From positions 1 through 35,198 of the forward strand of contig JBNJGN010000004.1 of the NCBI GenBank assembly GCA_051747785.1: 35,198 bases of DNA, written 5' to 3'. Below are positions 17,223 through 23,733 of this stretch, in pieces. The notes under the pieces are model-generated. The model was not told the origin of the DNA and searched no databases. It saw nothing but the letters and a program-made list of their open reading frames with translations. A program made the position numbers and the translations under genes. Source of the DNA: SKVL01 sp051747785 (lineage in GTDB: Bacteria; Patescibacteriota; Minisyncoccia; Phycocordibacterales; CSBR16-193). How positions within the stretch are numbered: the first letter of the stretch is position 1; each line of letters begins with the position of its first letter.

Positions 17223-18212
17223 ATGGCTTTTACTGATGAAATAACAATAAGCTTAAAAGCCGGAAAGGGAGGCGACGGCGTCGTTCGCTGGAGGCACGAG
17301 AAATATAAAGAGAAGGCCGGTCCCAGCGGAGGCAACGGCGGACGCGGTGGCAGTGTCAAGGCTGTAGCGGTCAGGGACATTTTCCGTCTTTCTCACTATG
17401 CCCAGTTTCCGGAGCTATCGGCCCAAGACGGAGAGGAGGGCATGAAAGAAAGCAGAACCGGAGGCGGGGGAGAGGATCTGGTGCTTGAGCTTCCGGTGGG
17501 CTCTGTTATTACTAACACTAAAAGCGGAGAAAGGTTTGAACTTTTAAAAGAGGGGAAGGAAGTCCTGCTTTTAAGGGGAGGTAAGGGTGGCTTTGGTAAT
17601 GAATACTTTAAAAGCTCCAGGAACGTAACTCCTAAAGAACAAACTGACGGCAAGCCCGGAGAGAGCGCTGATTTTCATGTTGAACTGCGTTTAATAGCCG
17701 ATATAGGGCTTGTTGGTTTTCCCAATGCCGGTAAATCAACTCTGTTAAATTCTCTTACGGGGGCTAAAAGTAAGGTTGGTAGCTATAAATTTACCACTCT
17801 TGAACCTTATTTAGGTGATTTGCATGGAGTGATAATTGCGGATATTCCGGGCTTGATAGAAGGTGCTTCCCAGGGGCGTGGTCTGGGGCATGCCTTTTTA
17901 AGGCATATATCCAGGACAAGGTTACTGGTCTTTTGTATTTCGGCTGACTCCGAAGATGCAGTCAAAGAGTACGAAGCGGTGAAAGGGGAGTTAGAGAGTT
18001 ACGATGTATCAATGCTTGAAAAGCCGGCCGTGCTGGTGATCACTAAGTCTGATGTTGTTGATGAGAATTATTTGGAGAAAATAAAAAAAGAAACTTCCGC
18101 CAAAACCGGTCTTTCAGTCTATTCAGTATCAATACTTGATGATGAGAGTGTTAAACATCTTTCCGGAAAGCTGACTGATTGGGCGGAAAAAAAGGATGAA
18201 CAGCTTTCTTGA
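17223..18212 (+). CDS. obgE: GTPase ObgE/CgtA
   Basis: Obg is a GTPase needed for large ribosomal subunit maturation and stress signalling. Of 329 residues, the first 155 or so form the glycine-rich Obg fold (KAGKGGDGVVRWRHEKY, GGNGGRGGSV, RGGKGGFGNEYFKSS). The G domain has the P-loop GFPNAGKS (165-172), switch II DIPGLIEGA (207-215) and the base-specificity motif TKSD (264-267), a variant of NKxD. The poorly conserved C-terminal OCT domain is absent, as in many short Obg proteins. It starts 3 nt behind the MYG1 stop. Confidence 0.95.
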   Translation: MAFTDEITISLKAGKGGDGVVRWRHEKYKEKAGPSGGNGGRGGSVKAVAVRDIFRLSHYAQFPELSAQDGEEGMKESRTGGGGEDLVLELPVGSVITNTKSGERFELLKEGKEVLLLRGGKGGFGNEYFKSSRNVTPKEQTDGKPGESADFHVELRLIADIGLVGFPNAGKSTLLNSLTGAKSKVGSYKFTTLEPYLGDLHGVIIADIPGLIEGASQGRGLGHAFLRHISRTRLLVFCISADSEDAVKEYEAVKGELESYDVSMLEKPAVLVITKSDVVDENYLEKIKKETSAKTGLSVYSVSILDDESVKHLSGKLTDWAEKKDEQLS

Positions 18213-18270
18213 GTTTTGGATTTGCCATTTTTGGTGTGTGGCTTTATTGTTTAAGTAAATAAAACATCTT

Positions 18271-19692
18271 ATGAAAAATTATAAACCTACCATTGGCTTG
18301 GAGATACACGCTCAACTGCATACAAAGAGCAAGATGTTCTGTCGCTGTATCAACGATCCTGACGAGAGAAGGCCTAACGTTAACATATGTCCCATATGTA
18401 CAGGACAGCCCGGAACTTTGCCTGTGGCCAATAAAGAGGCTATAAGAAAAATGTTGCAGATAGGTGCCGGTTTAAACGGAGAACTGGCTGATTTTACGGA
18501 GTTTGATAGAAAGCATTACTTCTATCCGGATATTCCCAAGGGTTACCAGATAAGCCAGCATCAACATCCTCTTGTTAAAGGCGGAGAGCTCTCAGGGGTT
18601 ACGCTAACAAGAATACACTTGGAAGAAGACACTGCTCGTTCTACTCATGATAGAAAAGGTGGAACCTATATTGATTTTAACCGCTCTGGTTTGCCTCTTA
18701 TGGAGCTTGTTACTGAACCGGAAATTGAGAGCGGTAAAAAGGCTGCCCAAGTTGCCAAAGAACTGCAGCTCTTGCTTCGTTATCTTGATGCCGGTAAGGC
18801 CAATATGGAAAAGGGGGAAATGAGAGTTGAGGCAAATCTTTCAGTCAGTGATTCCGAGAAGCTTGGAACCAAAGTGGAGGTTAAAAATCTTAACTCATTT
18901 AAGGCCGTTGAAAAGGCGGTGGCTTTTGAGATAGAAAGGCATATAGATCTACTGGAGAAAGGTGAGAAGATAATTCAAGAAACGAGAGGATGGGACGAGG
19001 AGAAGCAGATAACAGTCTCGCAGAGAAAGAAAGAGGAGTCACACGATTATCGTTATTTTCCCGAACCGGATATACCTCCGTTCGTTCTATCTGAATTTGA
19101 AGAATTCTCATTGGATTCCATAAAAAGATCCCTTCCCGAGTTGCCTTGGGATAAAAGAGACAGATACAAGAAAGATTTTAATTTACCGGATGAACAGGTG
19201 GAGGTTTTTATCAACTCTCCTGTTTTAGCTTTATTCTTTGAGGATGTAATAAAAGAGATATCCTCAGTGGATAAAGAAGCGATTAAGAAAGTGGTTAATT
19301 ACATTGCCACTGATCTTGTGGGTTTAATGAAGGAAGAGGAAAAGGGCGAGGTACCTTTTTCTTCGTCTCAGTTTGCTGAATTAATGAACATGATAATAGA
19401 TAGTGAGCTCTCTTCCAGGGGAGGTAAGGATGTACTATCTTATATGTACAAAGGTGATAAGGGTTCGGCGCGTGAAATAGCTGAAAGATATGAACTTATT
19501 CAGTCCAGTGATAGCGGTGAACTTGACTTTTTGGCTGAGGAGGTCATAAAAGAGAATACTCAAGTAGCTGAGGATTATAAAGGGGGAAAAGAGAGCTCTC
19601 TACAGTTTCTTGTGGGCCAGGGCATGAAAAAGAGTAAAGGATCTGCCAATCCAAAGATGTTAAGTGAAGCGTTGAAAGAAAAACTGAGCTAA
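18271..19692 (+). CDS. gatB: Asp-tRNA(Asn)/Glu-tRNA(Gln) amidotransferase subunit B
   Basis: GatB is the kinase/tRNA-binding subunit of GatCAB, which converts mischarged Glu-tRNA(Gln) or Asp-tRNA(Asn). The 473 residues show GLEIHAQLHTKSKMF at the N-terminus, the zinc-type cysteines of CRC and CPIC, TGQPGTLPVAN, DFNRSGLPLMELVTEP, and RYFPEPDIPPF. A C-terminal helical YqeY-like domain (about 330-473) binds tRNA. Neither gatA nor gatC is in the window, so the genes are scattered. Transcription ends at the hairpin just downstream. Confidence 0.96.
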   Translation: MKNYKPTIGLEIHAQLHTKSKMFCRCINDPDERRPNVNICPICTGQPGTLPVANKEAIRKMLQIGAGLNGELADFTEFDRKHYFYPDIPKGYQISQHQHPLVKGGELSGVTLTRIHLEEDTARSTHDRKGGTYIDFNRSGLPLMELVTEPEIESGKKAAQVAKELQLLLRYLDAGKANMEKGEMRVEANLSVSDSEKLGTKVEVKNLNSFKAVEKAVAFEIERHIDLLEKGEKIIQETRGWDEEKQITVSQRKKEESHDYRYFPEPDIPPFVLSEFEEFSLDSIKRSLPELPWDKRDRYKKDFNLPDEQVEVFINSPVLALFFEDVIKEISSVDKEAIKKVVNYIATDLVGLMKEEEKGEVPFSSSQFAELMNMIIDSELSSRGGKDVLSYMYKGDKGSAREIAERYELIQSSDSGELDFLAEEVIKENTQVAEDYKGGKESSLQFLVGQGMKKSKGSANPKMLSEALKEKLS

Positions 19693-19709
19693 TGAAATTT
19701 TTGTAAAAT

Positions 19710-19738
19710 AAAACCTCTCGCTTAAAGCGAGAGGTTTT
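19710..19738. terminator. bidirectional terminator between gatB and rnpB
   Basis: A 13-bp perfect stem, AAAACCTCTCGCT (19710-19722) with AGCGAGAGGTTTT (19726-19738), closed by a TAA loop. T-rich sequence follows on the plus strand (TTTTATTTAT) and on the minus strand (TTTTATTTTAC), so it can stop gatB and rnpB transcripts that converge here. Confidence 0.88.
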
Positions 19739-19775
19739 ATTTATGTGGTCTGTATCTGTAAGCCGAATTCTGTAA

Positions 19776-19867
19776 CCCGCTCTTTTAAATTTCGCTACCT
19801 TGATCATCTCATTTATCACTCTCTGTCTGAATAGTCTGGCTAAATAACAAAATCTAAAAGAGCGGGG
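19776..19867 (-). repeat. rnpB long helix at the P19 site
   Basis: Plus-strand arm 19776-19796 and arm 19847-19867 form a 21-bp RNA helix (three G-U pairs, no mismatch) around a loop of about 50 nt. The arms share the core CCCGCTCTTTTA with the other two long helices of the same RNA. It lies between the P2 and P4 3' strands, where P19 occurs in some bacteria. Confidence 0.85.
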
Positions 19868-19917
19868 TGACAGTCATTTATCTGGGATGAATGTTGCCAT
19901 TCACCTCAAGCGGCACT

Positions 19918-20014
19918 CCCCGCTCTTTTAAATTTCGTTGATATTAATCTGAACCACTTTTACTAATTTATAAGCGAACTATCTATCTGTCTAACGAAAT
20001 CTAAAAGAGCGGGG
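19918..20014 (-). repeat. rnpB long helix at the P15-P17 site
   Basis: Arms 19918-19939 and 19993-20014 form a 22-bp helix with a single G-U pair around a 53-nt loop. It sits between GTGCAAGGCC and GCCGCTTGAG, where E. coli has L15, whose GGU binds the tRNA CCA end. No clear equivalent of L15 is visible; a GGTTC in the apical loop is the nearest candidate. Confidence 0.82.
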
Positions 20015-20125
20015 CACGGCCTTGCACTCGGTAAGGATTTAGCCGTTTCACCTCTCCGTTGCCGGAGAGTTATTCCCGGAGGGAATCCTCTGCCTTTCGG
20101 CTTCGGCGTCACTGCTCGCACCTCT

Positions 20126-20153
20126 CCCTACACTTTACTAGTAAAGTGTAGGG
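20126..20153. repeat. 28-nt perfect palindrome inside rnpB
   Basis: CCCTACACTTTACT (20126-20139) is followed directly by its exact reverse complement (20140-20153). In the RNA this gives a tight hairpin in the specificity domain, near the position of P8. It is unrelated in sequence to the three long helices. Confidence 0.85.
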
Positions 20154-20216
20154 GACGGGTGTTACCCGCTACCATTTTAGACGTTTTAAAGAACGAATGA
20201 GTGTTCGGACTTTCCT

Positions 20217-20291
20217 CCCCGCTCTTTTAAATCCCGTTACGACTTTTTTCTTATACAGGTATTTAATTTAACAGGCCCTAAAAGAGCGAGG
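20217..20291 (-). repeat. rnpB long helix at the P3 site
   Basis: Arms 20217-20238 and 20270-20291 form a 22-bp helix with four G-U pairs and one mismatch around a 31-nt loop. It lies directly after the P2 5' strand (GACAGTCGCC) and before the P4 5' strand, so it stands in the place of P3. Confidence 0.82.
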
Positions 20292-20316
20292 CGACTGTCC
20301 GATACAGACCTTTTAT

Positions 20317-20345
20317 ATTATACAATATAATATTCAACTGTTCAA
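20317..20345 (-). promoter_or_regulatory. rnpB promoter
   Basis: On the minus strand: TTGAAC (20345-20340), a 17-bp spacer and a consensus TATAAT (20322-20317), six bases before the first G of P1 at 20310. The match between the expected +1 and the P1 end supports the 5' boundary of the RNA. Confidence 0.82.
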
Positions 20346-20399
20346 TAGTATGTTATATCCAATCAAGGTCTAACTTTTTCAATTTCTCGAGGATTTTGT

Positions 20400-20405
20400 T
20401 ATAAT
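20400..20405 (+). promoter_or_regulatory. pheS leaderless -10 box
   Basis: A consensus TATAAT ends 7 nt before the pheS ATG at 20413, so the mRNA should begin at or next to the start codon. The -35 (TTTCAA at 17 bp) is weak. This promoter is divergent from that of rnpB, with about 50 bp between the two -35 and -10 elements. Confidence 0.6.
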
Positions 20406-20412
20406 AGCACTT

Positions 20413-21156
20413 ATGGAAGAGGATAAGAAAATGGGTTCCCTTCATCCCGTAACAGCATTTATACAGGAAGCTCATCTCATATTCAGGGATATGGGTTTTT
20501 TGATTGCCGAGGGACCCCAGATGGAGACCGAGTATAACAATTTTGATGCCTTGAATGTGCCCGCCGACCATCCAGCTCGTGATCAACAGGATACCTTCTG
20601 GATAAAGAATCCAAAAGATGAAAGAGTTCTTTTAAGGTCTCAAACATCTGACATTCAGATCCGTTACATGACGGATAGTAAACCGCCCTTTAGGTTAATT
20701 TCACCTGGTAGGGTTTATAGGCAGGAGGCTACCGATGCCACTCATGAAGTACAGTTCCATCAGATAGAGGGGTTGGTGGTAGAGAGAGGTGTTAATCTAG
20801 GACACCTAAAGGGCGTACTAGATAGCTTTCTTAAAAAGGTTTTCAATGACGAAGATCTAGTTACTAGATTTAGACCCGGTTACTTTCCCTTTGTTGAGCC
20901 CGGTGTTGAGATAGATATATCCTGTACTTTTTGCGGAGCTGAAGGGTGTAGTATATGTAAAAAAACCGGCTGGATAGAGGTGCTGGGTGCGGGTATGATC
21001 CATCCTAATGTTTTCTCTGCTGTAAATATTGACCCTTCTAAATGGAAGGGTTTTGCTTTTGGACTATCTCCGGAGCGTATTTTAATGTTAAGACATGGCA
21101 TAAACGATATCCGCTGGTTCCATTCGGCTGACCTTCGCTTTATTAGGCAGTTTTAG
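20413..21156 (+). CDS. pheS: phenylalanyl-tRNA synthetase alpha subunit, short form
   Basis: The catalytic class II subunit of the (alpha-beta)2 enzyme charging tRNA(Phe). The 247 residues contain the catalytic core: EGPQMETEYNNFDALNVPADHPARD, motif 2 FRLISPGRVYRQEATDATHEVQFHQIEG (split by the catalytic Arg), a CTFC/CSIC cysteine pair, and motif 3 GLSPERILMLRHGI. About 80-90 N-terminal residues, the coiled coil that in Thermus and E. coli PheS touches the tRNA, are missing; E. coli PheS has 327. A longer start is impossible without running into the -10 box and the rnpB promoter. pheT follows 14 nt later. Confidence 0.94.
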   Translation: MEEDKKMGSLHPVTAFIQEAHLIFRDMGFLIAEGPQMETEYNNFDALNVPADHPARDQQDTFWIKNPKDERVLLRSQTSDIQIRYMTDSKPPFRLISPGRVYRQEATDATHEVQFHQIEGLVVERGVNLGHLKGVLDSFLKKVFNDEDLVTRFRPGYFPFVEPGVEIDISCTFCGAEGCSICKKTGWIEVLGAGMIHPNVFSAVNIDPSKWKGFAFGLSPERILMLRHGINDIRWFHSADLRFIRQF

Positions 21157-21170
21157 TTATCTGAGTATTT

Positions 21171-23090
21171 ATGAAAGTACAATTATCCTGGCTACAAGAC
21201 CATATCCAAGAAGAATTACCTGATCCAAAAGAGTTGGCTCGGACACTCTCGCTTAGAGCCTTTGAGATAGAAGGAATAGAAGGCGAGGGGGGTCAGGCTG
21301 TTATTGATGTTGATGTTCTACCTAACAGGAATCATGACTGTCTTTCACACAGAGGTGTTGCCAGAGAGACAGCTGCTATATACGGACTTACTCTAAAAGA
21401 AAGCAGCATAACCGGAGTAAAAACAGAAGATATAGACATTAAGGTGGATATAAAAGAAAAGGATCTGTGTCATCGCTATATAGCCGTGCCTGTTTTAAAT
21501 ATTAAGATAGAATCTTCCCCAAACTGGCTAAAGGATAGATTGGAGGCTTTAGGTGAGAGGTCAATAAATAACATCGTTGATATTACTAACTTTGTTATGT
21601 TTGATACCGGTCAGCCTTTGCATGCTTTTGATAGGGATAAGTTGGATGGAGAGACCATCACTGTTCGTAAAGCTAAACCGGGCGAGTTATTTATTACCCT
21701 TGATGGCAATGAGATGGAGTTAAAAGGAACGGAGTTGGTTATTGCCGATGAGGTTTCAGTGATCGCTTTGGCTGGAGTGAAGGGGGGTAAGAAAGCTGAA
21801 GTTGATGATGGCACGCGCAATATAGTTCTGGAGTCGGCTTCTTTTGATCCTGTTTCTGTGAGGAAAACTTCTCGTAATCTTGATCTTTTAACCGAATCTT
21901 CCAAGCGTTTTGAGAATAATGCAAGTCGTGAACTTTCACTTGAATCGGCTAAAGAAGCTATGCTAATGATAAAGCAAATAGCTGGTTTAAAGGATGTGTC
22001 TGTGGGTCAACCGGTGGATGTGTATCCGAACCCGATACACCCATGGTCTGTATCAGTTCCTCTGTCTGAAATAGTCAGTATTTTGGGAATAGAGATAAGT
22101 GAAGAGAGGGCTAAAAGTATATTGGAAGGCCTTAAATGCAAAGTCTTGCTCAAAGATGGGGCATTAGAGGTTGAACCTCCCGTGGACAGGATAGATCTTA
22201 CAATACCGGAAGATATTATTGAGGAAGTGGGGCGTATCTATGGCTATGAGCATCTTGATCCGGCCCCTCTTAAGTCTTTTTCAGAGAGTGTTCCTATAAA
22301 CAAGCATTTTTACTACAAAGCCAAGATATCTTCCTTTTTGCAGAGTAATGGTTTCTCGGAGATATTTACATACTCTATAAGAGATAAAGGTAAAGTAGAG
22401 CTTGCCAATCCTTTGACTTACGATAGGAAGTTCCTAAGAGATGAGATAGCTTCTGATATGGGAAAAGCACTTGATCTTAATGAGCGCAATATAGAGCTTA
22501 TCGGAGATGATAGAGTTAAGATCTTTGAAATAGCTAATGTTTTTACTCAGGAGGTGGAGAAAACCCATCTCGCCTTGGGGGTTAGGAATGTTAAGAAAAA
22601 ACAGAAGCCAAAGCAAGATGAATTTATAAAGGAAACTCTAAAAGAACTTTCTTTGGAATTGGAGAAAGATATTGAAGAGTACGGGTCTTTCGCCTCCGAT
22701 GGAGTTTGGGAATGCGACTTGGATGATATGATAGAGCCTCTTCCTCAGCCACAGAGTTGGGATGTTCATGTGGATGAGACGGAGTCGCTTTACAAACCCA
22801 TCTCTCCTTATCCTTTTGTATTGCGTGATATTGCTGTTTTTGTCCCTTCAGATGTTGGAAGCGCTGATGTTCTCAAGGTAATAGAAGAAAATGCCGGGGA
22901 ACTTTTGGAAAATAAAAGGCTATTTGATGTTTACGAAAAGACGGATGAAAAAGGAAATAGCTGGATCTCTTATGCTTTCCGACTGGTTTTCCTCTCGCAA
23001 GAGAAGACACTCTCTGACAACGAAGTTAACGAGGTAATGGATGTCATAACGGATACTATTCATTCCAATAAAGATTGGCAGGTAAGATGA
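21171..23090 (+). CDS. pheT: phenylalanyl-tRNA synthetase beta subunit, lacking the EMAP-like domain
   Basis: The 639-residue beta subunit starts MKVQLSWLQDHIQEELPDP and passes directly from the B1 segment (FEIEGIEGEGG, about 31-42) into IDVDVLPNRNHDCLSHRGVARE. The EMAP/OB-type tRNA-binding B2 domain of about 110 residues found in E. coli PheT (795 residues) is therefore absent. The B3/B4 editing region, B5, the catalytic-like core and a C-terminal FDX-ACB domain (about 525-639, YPFVLRDIAVFVP) are present. Together with the short PheS this makes a reduced synthetase that has lost two peripheral tRNA contacts. Confidence 0.94.
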   Translation: MKVQLSWLQDHIQEELPDPKELARTLSLRAFEIEGIEGEGGQAVIDVDVLPNRNHDCLSHRGVARETAAIYGLTLKESSITGVKTEDIDIKVDIKEKDLCHRYIAVPVLNIKIESSPNWLKDRLEALGERSINNIVDITNFVMFDTGQPLHAFDRDKLDGETITVRKAKPGELFITLDGNEMELKGTELVIADEVSVIALAGVKGGKKAEVDDGTRNIVLESASFDPVSVRKTSRNLDLLTESSKRFENNASRELSLESAKEAMLMIKQIAGLKDVSVGQPVDVYPNPIHPWSVSVPLSEIVSILGIEISEERAKSILEGLKCKVLLKDGALEVEPPVDRIDLTIPEDIIEEVGRIYGYEHLDPAPLKSFSESVPINKHFYYKAKISSFLQSNGFSEIFTYSIRDKGKVELANPLTYDRKFLRDEIASDMGKALDLNERNIELIGDDRVKIFEIANVFTQEVEKTHLALGVRNVKKKQKPKQDEFIKETLKELSLELEKDIEEYGSFASDGVWECDLDDMIEPLPQPQSWDVHVDETESLYKPISPYPFVLRDIAVFVPSDVGSADVLKVIEENAGELLENKRLFDVYEKTDEKGNSWISYAFRLVFLSQEKTLSDNEVNEVMDVITDTIHSNKDWQVR

Positions 23091-23096
23091 TGATGT

Positions 23097-23561
23097 ATGT
23101 CATTTCTTGTTAAGAATAAAAAGACCCTGCTTTTTTCAGTGGTCATATTTATTTTTTTGCTTTTTCTATCTGTTAAGGGAGATGAAGAACTTGATACTGT
23201 TGATATAAAGGTTGGTGAAACAGAGGTGAAAGCAGAACTGGCTAGAACAGAAAAAGAACTTATCAAAGGCCTGTCGGGCAGAGAGTCTATCGGAGAAGCC
23301 GACGGGCTTTTAATGGTCTTTTCCGAGGAGGATAGGCACGGTATTTGGATGAAAGATATGAACTTTCCTTTAGATATTATTTGGGCAGATCGGTCAGGTA
23401 GAATAGTTCATATAAAAGAGAGTGTTCACCCGGATACTTATCCGGATGTTTTTGTTCCAGATGAACCGGCGCTCGTGGTGCTTGAAGTTAAAGGCAAAAA
23501 GGCGGAGAAAGAAGGATGGAAGAATGGCGATCGGATTGACCTTGAGAACCTATCTTTTTGA
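23097..23561 (+). CDS. membrane-anchored DUF192 protein
   Basis: A 154-residue protein with an N-terminal signal or anchor (about 9-27) and a DUF192 domain (about 37-150). Typical elements are ELARTEKELIKGLSGRESIGEADGLLMVF, HGIWMKDMNFPLDIIW, and VPDEPALVVLEVKG. DUF192 has no firm biochemical role; members are often exported. It begins 6 nt behind pheT and may be cotranscribed with it. Confidence 0.85.
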   Translation: MSFLVKNKKTLLFSVVIFIFLLFLSVKGDEELDTVDIKVGETEVKAELARTEKELIKGLSGRESIGEADGLLMVFSEEDRHGIWMKDMNFPLDIIWADRSGRIVHIKESVHPDTYPDVFVPDEPALVVLEVKGKKAEKEGWKNGDRIDLENLSF

Positions 23562-23606
23562 TTTAACCCTCCCATTTCTTTTTAGGATGTCCACATGTTC
23601 CAGGTT

Positions 23607-23633
23607 CTGCTCAAATCCTCTTTGTTTGAGCAG
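23607..23633 (+). other. 9-bp hairpin upstream of the ribonucleotide reductase gene
   Basis: CTGCTCAAA (23607-23615) and TTTGAGCAG (23625-23633) are exact complements around a 9-nt loop. There is no U-run, so it is not a standard terminator. It lies upstream of the candidate nrdJ promoter. The gap shows no cobalamin riboswitch and no NrdR box that I can recognise. Confidence 0.45.
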
Positions 23634-23675
23634 TGACTATGCGTACTTTTTGACGCTTCTGTCCAACATTTGAGC

Positions 23676-23703
23676 TTGTAAGGGGTGCCCTGGTTGTTAC
23701 AAT
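23676..23703 (+). promoter_or_regulatory. candidate promoter of the ribonucleotide reductase gene
   Basis: TTGTAA (23676-23681), a 16-bp spacer and TACAAT (23698-23703). The leader to the ATG at 23734 would be about 24 nt. Confidence 0.4.
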
Positions 23704-23733
23704 AAAAGTGTATTAATAGTAATCAAAATAGCA

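Larger units (their letters stand above)
19747..20310 (-). ncRNA. rnpB: RNase P RNA (bacterial type A-like) with three extended helices
   Basis: This is the catalytic RNA that removes tRNA 5' leaders. On the minus strand the ends form P1: GGTCTGTATC at 20310-20301 pairs with GATACAGACC at 19756-19747. Next to it, GACAGTC pairs with GACTGTC (P2). The universal P4 strands are present: GAGGAAAGTCCG near 20205-20217, and ACAGAATTCGGCTTA near 19759-19773. The conserved stretches GTGCAAGGCC and GCTTGAG are also seen. At 564 nt it is much longer than the 377 nt of E. coli, because of three long helices (19776-19867, 19918-20014, 20217-20291) at the sites of P19, the P15-P17 region and P3, plus a palindromic hairpin. 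It has its own promoter and ends at the shared terminator. Identity is secure; helix names are assigned by eye. Confidence 0.93.

Noticed and set aside
19776..20291. Six copies of a 22-nt motif spaced 30-55 nt apart, resembling a small CRISPR array
   Set aside because: The copies alternate in orientation, pair with each other, and lie inside an RNase P RNA with intact P1, P2 and P4; no cas genes are near.
23422..23673. 83-residue open frame overlapping the DUF192 gene
   Set aside because: It is an Arg/Lys- and Cys-rich out-of-frame reading of DUF192 and the following hairpin, with no recognisable domain.
23565..23733. Cobalamin riboswitch upstream of the B12-dependent reductase
   Set aside because: The gap of about 170 nt has no B12-box-like sequence, and a single hairpin does not match that fold.
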